64,000 nt of DNA, from contig MU400684.1 in the NCBI GenBank assembly GCA_022578965.1, positions 24,010 to 88,009 of the forward strand, in the 5' to 3' direction. The position numbers and the translations under genes were made by a program. Positions within the stretch are counted from its first letter, which is position 1. Each line of letters begins with the position of its first letter. The notes under the pieces are model-generated. The model saw only the letters and a list, made by a program, of their open reading frames with translations, did no database searches and was not told the origin of the DNA. This DNA comes from Xylaria sp. FL1777 (lineage: Eukaryota; Ascomycota; Sordariomycetes; Xylariales; Xylariaceae). Shown here piece by piece: positions 24,534-35,180 of the stretch.

Positions 24534-26244
24534 ATTATTAAATATATTTGCAAAATATATATTAATAGTAATACTAAAAAACATACTAATAGTTATACTA
24601 TGTTATATAATCTTTTTAATGCGCTAGATTTATTAATAAAAAAAAGCAACAATTTATTAATATTAAAATTAATAAGTTTAATACTAAAGTTGTTTAATTA
24701 ACTAAAGTTTTAATATAGCAAAATATATTAAGTTTAATTAATAAAAATAAGCTATTTATTAAAAGTAATAAAAAACAGCAGTTATATACTTTTAATTATA
24801 TAAAAGCAAAAAAAAAAAAAAAAAAAACTAAAGAATTATAGCTAAATATAAATTAGCATAAAATATTATATATGTTTTACTTTTTTTGCTTTTTTTTTAG
24901 CTTTTTAAAACTACTATTTGCTAGCAATTTTTTATTATACTTTAATAATCTAAATTGTACTAATACATTTATAGCTAGCAATATATTTATATATATAAAA
25001 AAAGCACTTAAAAATAATATAACTATAGTTAATTTTACTAAAAACAATAAAACAAAAGTTATAATTACTATTAAGCATAAAGCTAACTAGCTTAATTATA
25101 TATTAAGCATTTAATAAATATTTAACTGCTGCTTTGTTTGCATTTTTAGTATTAATTTTAAAGTTAAACAAAGTATATTTTTAGTAGCATTTTTAATTTA
25201 TGCTTTATTTACAAAATATTTAGCATGCTTATTAAAAGCATATTAATATATTATAAAAAGCTTAATATATAAAACATAGCTATATTTTTTTTATTTATTT
25301 TATTTAAATATTTTTATAGCATTATAAACTAAAAAAAACATAATATTTATATTAACTACTTTATTAAATATAGTAATAATATATTATTAAACTTTTTTTA
25401 GCATAAAATATTCTATTATATTATTAATAGCAAAGTTTAAATATTAATATAAGTTTGCAAAGTATTTTACGTAAAATTTTTAAAGCTTTTGCTATAAAAA
25501 CTAAAAAATAGTTCTTTTTTAAAACATAAACTACTAGCGTATTTTTAGTAGCAACTTTAATAGTTAGCTAAAGTTATAATAATATAAATTATAGTATACT
25601 TTTTATTATATATTTTTTTGCTTTTTAATATTTTTATTATTTAGCTATTATAAAAACTATAAAGCATATTTTTTAAAGCATTTTATATTTATAAACTTAT
25701 ATATATTTAGCTAAACAGCTTGCAGTTTATTTTTAAACTTTAGTTCGGCTATAGTTTATTTAGCAAGCTTAACTAGCTTAAACTATTTTAATTTAAAATT
25801 AACTATTAAATTATTTTTATTTTTAAGCTTATTAATTGCAATTAATTAATAGTTTAATAACACAAACTATATATAGCTAAACGTTAAGCTTTTTAATATA
25901 CTATTGCTTATATTTGTTATAAAGCATAAATTACTTTAATTGTTTTTTAGTAGCTTTTTTTTATGCTTTAATTTAAAAAGCTTAACTTTTTGCGCTTTTA
26001 ATAAATTAAAATATTAATAAAAAACAAAAAAAAATGCTATTTTTTATGTTATACTATTTTAAATAGCTTAGCTAAACTTTTATAATAAGTTTAAAAAGCT
26101 TTTAAAAGCAATAAAGCTAAACTAAACAATATATATTATATTATAAATATTTATTTTTATTTTAAAAGCTATAATAGCAAGCATAATTTAATAAAAAAAG
26201 TCTAGCTTTATAAACTTGTTATATAACTACTATTAATTATTAAA
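24534..26244 (+). other. Left palindrome arm, middle segment; no gene recognised
   Basis: Inverted match of 29233-30944 in the right arm. The open stretch at 24872-25090 is low complexity and has no conserved counterpart I could recognise. A poly-A run lies at 24810-24828. I see nothing else assignable. Confidence 0.5.
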
Positions 26245-27456
26245 ACATATATTTGTATTATATTTTTAAATAAAGCGCTTTACTTTAGTTAAAGTAAACT
26301 TTAATTTTTAAAGCTATATTATTAAAAAATAACGCGTAATAATAAGCTTTTTTTTATTATTTATAAAAACAATAGTTTTAAGAATTAAGTATATTATACT
26401 ACATTATATTTTGCTAATTAAAAAACTTAATTACTAATAATTTTTTATAATAGTATTTTTTTTTATAAAATAAATAACAAAAAATATATTAAGCTAATTA
26501 ACTAAAGCACAAACACATTATAGTTCTTTTAAATAAATATTTTATTGTTAAAATTTAGCTTTAAGCAATATAAACTTTTAAGCATTTAAGCTTAATATAG
26601 CAATATAGTTAAACTATAATATATTTTATAAAACTAACACTTTTATATAATATATATTAAAGTATATAATTTAGAAATCTTTTTATTAATAAACTATATA
26701 AAGCTTATTAATAGCTATAAACATAATTTTTTAATTAAATAAAAAGTTATAAAGCAAATTAATAAAGTGTTTTTAAATAGCTTATTTAAGCCTAAAAATA
26801 ACATATATAAAGCGTTTTAAAGCTAATTTAACTTATATAGCATTATTTTATTAAATAATAAAAACATACTTTTATAATTATTTATGTAATATTAATTAAT
26901 CTTTGTTATATTATTTATTATTAATAATAAACAAATATTAAAAATTCAAGCAATTAAATTAAACTAATTATGTTTTAATTGTTTTAATAAATATAACTGC
27001 AAAGTTATTATACTTTATATAATAATTAAAACAGTTTATAATATAATGCTTTTTTTATAACTAGTTTAAGCTACTAATATAATATTATTATAATAAAATA
27101 TTATACGCTAAATTAACTTAACTTGCTTAGCTTTAAGCTTAAGCTTATATAATTTATTAAGTTAACAATAATTTAAAATAGCATTAATAATAGCTTATAT
27201 AAAGTTATATTTTAATATGTGCTATTAGTTATGTTTTAATTGCAGCAAAATATGCTATATAAAATACTAAATATAGTTATTAAGTAAATGCTTTAATATT
27301 GCGTTATTAGCTAATTTATTTAGTTTGCTAAGTTTTTTAATAAATTCTAAAAGTTTTAAAGCTATTAGTTTTTTTAAAAAGCAATTATTAACTAAGCTAA
27401 AGCTAAAATTATTAAAAGTTTGCGGTTTTATAATAAAGTAAAAAAATAACATTAGT
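26245..27456 (+). pseudogene. Unknown degenerate protein-coding frame, left-arm copy
   Basis: One frame (codon starts equal to 1 modulo 3) stays coherent for about 404 codons with TAA/TAG stops only. The right-arm copy at 28021-29232 (minus strand) has the same 1212-bp length and largely the same stop positions. Features include a Tyr/Phe-rich first half and two LCFNC motifs: Cys codons at 26971, 26980 and 26998, and at 27232, 27241 and 27253. These look like paired Cys clusters of a zinc-binding protein. Its C-terminal part is also open on the opposite strand (27267-27452) in both arms, so the sense strand there is not certain. I do not recognise the family. Confidence 0.45.
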
Positions 27457-27650
27457 TAATAAATTAACAAATAAAGCTTAACTTTTAATTGTTTAAGCTT
27501 AAAACACTATAACATAATAAAATATCTTAATTATAAAATTAGCGCTAAATATAAGCATTACTATAAAAAGCCTTAAGCAATATTATAATTGTTTTTTTTA
27601 AGTTTTGTTAGCAAATAATCTATAGGTATAAGTAGTATACATACGTATAT

Positions 27651-27828
27651 AAAGTAAACCTTAGCTTAAAAATCAACAAAAATGCTTCAAACTAAAATAC
27701 ATAAAACGCAAGCCTTAAACTTATAAATACATTTGCATAAGCCCCTAAAAAAAATAAGTTATAGCTTGCAGCAAGCGTAGCTTACTGTTTTATGTTTTTA
27801 GTTTAAAGCACTTAAGATAATATTTTGC
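27651..27828. repeat. Spacer of the giant palindrome
   Basis: These 178 bp separate the inner ends of the two arms. The arms end at an inverted block containing aataatctataggtata on both sides (27613-27631 and its reverse complement at about 27847-27865). The spacer consists of MITE A copy 2 plus short flanks. It is less AT-decayed than the arms. Confidence 0.8.
27682..27811 (-). mobile_element. MITE-like element A, copy 2 (130 bp)
   Basis: Inverted copy of 5214-5343 with equal length. Termini are gcttcaaactaaaata and ttttagtttaaagcac. It occupies nearly the whole asymmetric centre of the palindrome. The 28 bp before it (27654-27681) are also shared with 5344-5371. Confidence 0.8.
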
Positions 27829-28020
27829 ATATATATGCACACTATTTATACCTATAGATTATTTACTAATAAAACCCAAAAAAAACAATTATAATATTAC
27901 TTAGGGCTTTTTATAGTAATGCTTATATTTAGTACTAACTTTATAATTAAAATATTTTATTATGTTGTAGTATTTTAAGCTTAAATAGTTAAAAGTTAAG
28001 CTTTATTTGTTAATTTATTA

Positions 28021-29232
28021 ACTAGTATTATTTTTTTACTTTATTATAAAACTACAAACTTTTAATAATTCTAGCTTTAGCTTAATTAATAGTTGTTTTT
28101 TAAAAAAACTAATAGCTTTAAAACTTTTAAAATTTATTAAAAAACTTAGCAAACTACATAAACTAGCTAATAATATAATATTAAAGCATTTACTTAACAA
28201 CTATATTTAGTATTTTATATAATATATTCTGCTATAATTAAAACATAATTAATAGCGCATATTAAAATATAACTTTATATAAATTATTATTAGTGCTATT
28301 TTAAATCGTTATTAATTTAATAAATTATATAAGCTCAAGCTTAAAGCTAAGCAAGTTAAATTAATTTAGCGTATAATATTTTATTATAGTAATACTATAT
28401 TAGTAGCTTAAACTAGTTATAAAAAAAGCATTATATTGCAAACTGTTTTAGTTATTATATAAAGTATAATAACTTTGCAGTTATGCTTATTAAAATAATT
28501 AAAACATAATTAGTTTAATTTAATTATTTAAATTTTTAATACTTGTTTATTATTAATAATAAATAATATAATAAAAATTAATTAATATTATATAAATAGT
28601 TATAAAAGTATGTTTTTATTGTTTAATAAAATAATGCTATATAAGCTAAGTTAGCTTTAAAACGTTTTATATATGTTATTTTTAAGCTTAAATAAGCTAC
28701 TTAAAAATATTTTATTAATTTGCTTTATAATTTTTTGTTTAACTAAAAAATTACGTTTATAGCTATTAATAAGCTTTATATAGTTTATTAATAAAAAGAT
28801 TTCTAAATTGCATACTTTAATATATACTATATAAAAACGTTAGTTTTATAAAATATATTATAGTTTAGCTATATTGCTACACTAAGCTTAAACGCTTAAA
28901 AGTTTATATTGCTTAAAGCTAAATTTTAATAGCAAAGTATTCATTTAAAAAAACTATAATTTATTTATGCTTTAGTTAATTAGCTTAATATATTCTTTGT
29001 TATTTATTTTATAAAAAAAAATATTATCGTAAAAAATTACTAGTAATTAAGTTTTTTAATTAGCAAAATATAGCACAGTATAGCACACTTAATTTTTAAA
29101 ACTATTATTTTTATAAATAACAAAAAAAAGCTTATTATTACGCGTTATTTCTTAATAATATAGCTTTAAAAGTTAAAATTTATTTTAATTAAAATAAAGC
29201 GCTTTATTTAAAAATATAATGCAAATATACGT
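28021..29232 (-). pseudogene. Unknown degenerate protein-coding frame, right-arm copy
   Basis: The minus-strand counterpart of 26245-27456. From 29232 downward the frame includes NKALYF, LYY-stop-EITRNNKLFF, CYTVLYFAN, FYKINNKEYIKLIN, YIVYIKVCNLEIFLLINYIK and LCFNYFNKHNC. TAA stops fall mostly where Gln would fit. Comparing the copies shows Cys/Tyr and Met/Ile alternations explained by G-to-A changes (LCFNY here, LCFNC in the left arm). Function unknown. Conservation of frame in both arms supports a once-coding sequence. Confidence 0.45.
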
Positions 29233-32200
29233 TTTAATAACTAATAGCAATTATATAATAAGTTTATAAAGCTAAACTTTTTTTGTTAAATTATGTTTAT
29301 TATTATAGCTTTTAAAATAAAAATAAATATTTATAATATAACGTATATTATTTAGTTTAGCTTTATTGCTTTTAGAAACTTTTTAAACTTATTATAAAAG
29401 TTTAGCTAAGCTATTTAAAATAATATAATATAAAAAACAGCATTTTTTTTTGCTTTTTACTAGTATTTCGATTTATTAAAAGCGCAAAAAGTTAAGCTTT
29501 TTAAACTAAAGCGTAAAAAAAAGCTACTAAAAAACAATTAAAGTAATTTACGCTTTATAACAAACATAAGCAATAGCATATTAAAAAGCTTAACGTTTAG
29601 TTATATATAGTTTATACTATTAAACTATTAATTAATTATAACTAATAAGCTTAAAAATAAAAATAGTTTAATAGTTAACTTTAAACTAAAATAGTTTAAG
29701 CTAATTAAGCTTGCTAAATAAACTAAAGCTAAACTAAAGTTTAAAAATAAGCTATAAACTATTTAGCTAAATATATATAAATTTATAAATATAAAATGTT
29801 TTAAAAAGTATACTTTATAGTTTTTATAATAGCTAAATAATAAAAATATTAACAAGCAAAAAAATATATAATAAAAAGTATGCTATAATTTATATTATTA
29901 TAACTTTAGTTAACTATTAAAGTTGCTACTAAAAATATGCTAATAATTTGCATTTTAAAAAAGAACTATTTTTTAGTTTTTATAGCAAAAGCTCTAAAAA
30001 TTTTACATAAAATACTTTGCAAACTTATATTAATACTTAAACTTTACTATTAATAGCATAACAAAATATTTTATGCTAAAAAAAATTTAATAATATATTA
30101 TTACTATATTTAACAAAGTAATTAATATAAATACTATGTTTTTTTTAGTTTATAATGCTATAAAAATATTTAAATAAAATAAATAAAAAAAATATAGCTA
30201 TGTTTTATATGCTAAGCTTTTTATAATATATTAGCATGCTTTTAATAAGCATGCTAAACATTTTGCAAATAAAACACAAATTAAAAATGCTACTAAAAAT
30301 ATACTTTGTTTAACTTTAAAATTAACATTAAAAATGCAAATAAAGCAGCAGTTAAATATTTATTAAACGCTTAATATATAATTAAGCTAGTTAGCTTTAC
30401 GTTTAATAGTAATTATAACTTTTGTTTTATTATTTTTAGCAAAACTAACTATAGTTATATTATTTTTAAGTGCTTTTTTTATATATATAAATATATTGCT
30501 AGCTATAAATTTACTAATATAATTTAGATTATTAAAGTATAATAAAGAATTATTAGCAAATAGTAGTTTTAAAAAGCTAAAAAAAAAGCAAAAAAAATAA
30601 AATATATATAATACTTTGCGTTAATTTATATTTAGCTATAGTTTTTTAGTTTTTTTTTTTTTCTTTTTTGCTTTTTTATAATTAAAAGTATATAGCTGCT
30701 ATTTTGTATTACTTTTAACCAATAGCTTATTTTTATTAATTAAACTTAATATGTTTTACTATATTAAAACTTTAGTTAATTAAACAACTTTAATATTAAA
30801 CTTATTAATTTTAATATTAATAAATTATTACTTTTTTTTTATTAATAAATTTAGCGTATTAAAAAGATTATATAACGTAATATAGCTATTAATACGTTTT
30901 TTAGTATTGCTATTAATATATATTTTATAAATATATTTAATAATATTTTAGTTAGTAAAAAAAAAAGTATGCTACTTATTTTAATATGTTTAAAAAAACT
31001 ATTTTATATTACTATAAATTAAAGCAATATAAAAGCTTATAATAGCTAATTAATTAAATATAACAAAAACATTTTGCATAAAGTTTTTGTTATTTTTTAT
31101 ATTAATTGCAAAAATACTATTAATATACTTTCAAGCTAAATTAATAGCTTTTTACTTGCTTTTAATTGTAGTACACTAAACAAGGCCTAACTATAGTATT
31201 TTTATTATAAGTTCTAGTTTTATAACATTAAAATAAAATAACTAAGCAAAATATAACATTTTTAGTTTATAATTACTAGATTTTTTTCTATAAAAAAAAA
31301 TAAAAAAATAAAAAATAATTTAACATAACATTTTATAGTTGCTAAGTTAAACTACTATAATTATTATAAATAAATATTTTATAATATTTATATATTAGCA
31401 ATAGTTTTAAAACTTAATGTTAATTAATTTGTTTTTGTTTTAAGTATATTTTTTTGTTTAATTTGCATATTTTAACTATTAAAACTATAAAGCTACAATT
31501 TTCTGCTTAAATAATATAGAATTTATGCTTTTTAATGCTATTTAAATATAATTTAATTAAACTTTATTAAAAAATAATATATTAAATTTAACTAAGTTAT
31601 AAATTAAAAACGCTAAAATATAAGCATAAAACTTATTACATAATAATAGCAAAGCTTAATAGTATTAAACTTTATTTTTTTTAATATGCTACTTATAGCT
31701 AAAGAATTATACCTTATGTTTTATAAAAAAATCCTAAAAAATCCAAAAAATTAATTAAATAAAATTTAGCGCAATATAAAAAAAAGCTAGTATAAAAAGC
31801 ATTTATTATTTATAGTTATATATATTGCTTGCTTTTATTTAAGCAGCTGTTATAGCTTAAATAAAAAATATAGTTTTTTAATTTTTATATACTATTATAA
31901 ATTATTTATTATAGTTTTAATAATTTAAAATAGTACAAAATAAAGTATTATAAACTTAATATACTTTAGATATTTTTTTTTTATTTTTATAAATAGCAAA
32001 GGTTTACAAAATATAGCTAACGTTATTTTACAGTTATGCAATATTTAAAAATAAAGCAAACCTTTTTAAATATAATAATTTAAATAAAGAACAAACAACG
32101 TAAACTAATAAATAATTAGTTGCTTTACTTATATAAACTAAAGTTAGTATTAAATAAAAAAAAAGCTATTTTTTTTTAAAAAAAGTAGTAGTATGCTATT

Positions 32201-33514
32201 ATAACTACATAAATAAGCTAAATACGTTTAAACTAGTAACTATAAAACAGTTAATTAAATTTTATATAATATTTTTATAACTTATGCTAAGATTTCAAAC
32301 ATTATTTTTAAAGTTAAAATTATTATATATAAATATAGCATTTAAGTTATAAATAATACGTTTTAAGTTAAGCTATATATTTATTAATTTAAGTATTAAA
32401 ACATTAGCTAACTAGCTATTATATATATAACTTTATTTAGCTATTTTATTTAGCTATTTTAAAACAAACTTATAGCTAACATATATTCTAAATTAAGCAA
32501 AAATATTAATTATTTAAGTTTATGTTTTATTACTATAAAGGTAAATATTAATAAATTGCTATAAAAAATTGCTTATTAAAAGTACATATATATTTAATAA
32601 TAAAGCTATAATTATATATGCTTTAGTAATATAAAAAAACAGCATATTAGCTTTAGTTGCGTTATAAGATTTACGCCTAGTTTACTAATTTATAAAAATA
32701 CTTAAAAAAAAAGCAGCAAAACATAAAAATGCGTTTTAAATTTAAAACTAAAAAAAACAAAGTAACTTTTCGATCTATTGCATATTATAAACATTTTTAA
32801 CTTAGCAAAGCTTTTTACTAAAAGCTTTAAATGCTTTAAAATTAAATTTAATAAAAGCTAATTGTTTAAATAAAATAAAAAGCTTGTTTTAAAATGCAAA
32901 AATGTTAGCAATATTATAACTTGCATTGTTTTTTTTAAATTTTATCCAAATACTAGCTTTTTAAAAACGCTATTAAACTTTAAGGTTTTTTAATATATTA
33001 ACTATTTTGCGTATTTATAGCTTTAATTAGTTATTAGTTATAGTTCGTAATAAAAGCTATTTTTTTAAAAACTAACAAAAATTATAGCTTTAATTATAAT
33101 TGTAATATTAGTACTTTTATATGTTTGTTATAATTTGTTACTAGCATACAAAATTAAATTTTTTGTTTAAGTTATTGCTTTTATAATTAAAATTATTTTC
33201 AAAGTTAAAAGCAATAAAAGTAATATTAAAAAAATTAGTTAATTTAGATATAAAAAGTAGCATAAACGCTAATATAATAAACTATATAAGCAAGCAAAAT
33301 AATTATAAAAAAAACAATAGTAAAAAAGACAATATTTCGGTTAAAAAATCCATAGTATGCAATACAACAAAAACCAGGCGTTAAAAAAATACAAAAAAAA
33401 TATAACTATATATAAAATACAATAATTAATTAATTAAATATAACTTTAAACAGATTTAAAGTTGCTGCATAAATAAATTATAGTTTATTGTTTTTTAAAT
33501 AAAAACGTAAGCAG
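29233..33514 (-). other. Right palindrome arm, remaining sequence
   Basis: Counterpart of 24534-26244 and 13253-15823. No recognised gene. The plus-strand stretch at about 32280-32800 is the best candidate for a second decayed coding region. A pyrimidine-rich run lies at 30648-30670. Confidence 0.5.
30945..30949. other. Empty target site of element 2
   Basis: The sequence taatattttagttag reads straight through where, in the left arm, element 2 sits between two aaaat copies. This defines the target duplication as 5 bp and confirms LTR borders 15824 and 24528. Confidence 0.85.
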
Positions 33515-33519
33515 AAAAA
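33515..33519. other. Empty target site of element 1
   Basis: gcagaaaaattaat reads through where the left arm has element 1 between two ttttt copies. This confirms borders 5516 and 13247. Confidence 0.85.
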
Positions 33520-33527
33520 TTAATATA

Positions 33528-33644
33528 GTTATTTTAGACTAAAATTCCAAGTTTATATTAAAAGAGGTAAAAAAAGTTATAATTAGTAAAAAAGTAGTAT
33601 AGCTAAAAAAATACAAACATAAAAACCATTTTAGTTTAAAGCAC
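33528..33644 (-). mobile_element. MITE-like element B, copy 2 (117 bp)
   Basis: Inverted copy of 5386-5502 with the same length. It ends in ttttagtttaaagcac and is followed by ctaaaataagg, the mirror of the sequence left of 5214. Confidence 0.75.
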
Positions 33645-33721
33645 CTAAAATAAGGTTAAAAATACGAATTTTATAATAATTGTTTTTTATTTCAGGAGGT
33701 TATTTCTAGTATATTACAAAA

Positions 33722-34059
33722 AAAAAGGTAAAAGTTTTATAAAAAAGAAGTAAAAGTTTTACAAAAAAAAAGTTAAAGATTTATTAAAAAGAAATAAAAG
33801 TTTTATAAAAAAAAAATCAAAGTTTTACGAGAAAAAAGTAAAAGTTTTATAAAAAAAAAGTAAAAGTGTTATAAAAAAAAAGTAAAAGATTAATTAAAAA
33901 CAGGTTAAAAGTTATAAAAAAAAGGTTAAAGTGTTATAAAAAAAAAGGTTAAAGTTTTATAAAAAAAAAAAGAAAGTTTTAAAAGGAAAAAAGTAAAGGT
34001 TTTATAAAGAAAAAGTTAAAGGTTTATAAAGAAAAAATTAAAGTTTTATAAAAAAAAAG
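33722..34059. repeat. A-rich minisatellite, ~21-bp unit
   Basis: About 15 imperfect copies of a unit like gtaaaagttttataaaaaaa, nearly pure purine apart from the tttta core. It lies between the palindrome and repeat A copy 2. A similar motif recurs at 63721-63800. Bases 33658-33721 are unique. Confidence 0.75.
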
Positions 34060-34064
34060 TTACG

Positions 34065-35180
34065 ATCTTTTTGTTCCTTAAGTTAAGATTAGCAGCGTGT
34101 TTATACGTTTAACTTAATAAAAATTTCTATTGATTTTCTTATTAATAGCTTTTTTGCTTAATTATTTGCTAGCTTTGCGTGCTTTTATTTTTGCAATTTG
34201 CTAGCTTAACGTAACAATACTTCTGCATTACTTTATTTAAAGCTAATTATTTTTTTTTTGCTGCCTAATATACATAATTTTCTGCATATTAACTTTTTTG
34301 TAACACTATAACCCTTTTAATGCATATTATAAAAATTCGTTTATAAATTCTATTGTTTATTACTATTGCTTTTTTTTCTTTTTTTTTTTTTTTCTGTTTT
34401 TATTGCATTTATATTTTTATTATAGCTCGTTTTTTTTTAAGTTGCGTGCTATTATTAAGCTTATTTTTTAATGCCCGTTTAATGCTCGTTTAATGCTTAT
34501 TTAGTGCTTTTTTAGCTTTTTTTTAGTGCTTTTACTTATTATATTGCTATTTTTGCTTGCTTTTTTCTAGCACTTTTATTTATTATATTGCTATTTTTGC
34601 TTGCTTTACTGTTTCTTTTATAGCTTAATTATTATACTTTTATTAGCTGCTAAACATAATTAGCAAAAATACAAAAAAGCTTAAGCATAACAAATTATTA
34701 AACTAAAACAAAAAGCTGCTTAACTTTTTAGTTAATTTTGTATTTTTTTTTTTAATCTGTTTTTTAATAGAAACATTTTAGCACTTATATATTTTTATGC
34801 TTTTACTTTATTGCTTTTAACTTTTAATTTGCTTTTGTATTACTGTTATTTTATTTATAGCTAATTTTGCTTATTTTTTTTTTTTTTTTTTACAAACGTT
34901 TTATTTTTAACTACTTAATTTTTCTTTATTTATTTTTAAGTGCTATTACTATTTTTTATTTTTCTGTTTAAGCAATTTTTAAAACTGCTATATATAAATA
35001 GTTTTGCTTTTTTAAATTTAAACAATAGTAATACTATAGATTTTAAACTGCTTAAACTAGAACTTTTTTTTTTTTTTACTTTTTTTGCTTGTTTTTAATC
35101 CTAAAGTTTCTTTAGTTTTAATAACTTAAGCCTTTTTAATAGCAATAAAAGTAATAATACTATTTTAAATGCTTTAAAAC
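34065..35180 (+). repeat. Repeat family A, copy 2 (~1.1 kb)
   Basis: Direct match of 4102-5203. Differences are transitions in both directions, so neither copy is the ancestor of the other. The minus-strand Lys/Gln-rich frame is visible here too, with KGYSVTKKLICRKL near 34300. The right edge is marked by gctttaaaac followed by unique cggttattc. Confidence 0.75.

Larger units (their letters stand above)
5201..27650 (+). repeat. Giant inverted repeat, left arm (interrupted)
   Basis: This is the left arm of the inverted repeat whose right arm is 27829-33657. Arm sequence occupies 5201-5213, 5386-5515, 13253-15823 and 24534-27650. The rest is inserted: a 172-bp MITE-bearing unit and two LTR retrotransposons. 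The arm pieces total about 5831 bp against 5829 bp for the right arm. I checked the match by reverse-complementing the right arm at many points, for example 13253-13460 with 33300-33514, 15700-15823 with 30945-31090, 24534-24620 with 30860-30944, and 27240-27650 with 27829-28250. Differences are almost all transitions. Confidence 0.85.
27829..33657 (-). repeat. Giant inverted repeat, right arm (uninterrupted, 5.83 kb)
   Basis: Reverse complement of the left-arm pieces. This arm received neither LTR retrotransposon, so it preserves the pre-insertion sequence. Its outer end is MITE B copy 2 plus ctaaaataaggtt; its inner end abuts the 178-bp spacer. It carries the degenerate frame at 28021-29232. 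Nothing in it identifies a known transposon superfamily. Confidence 0.85.
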
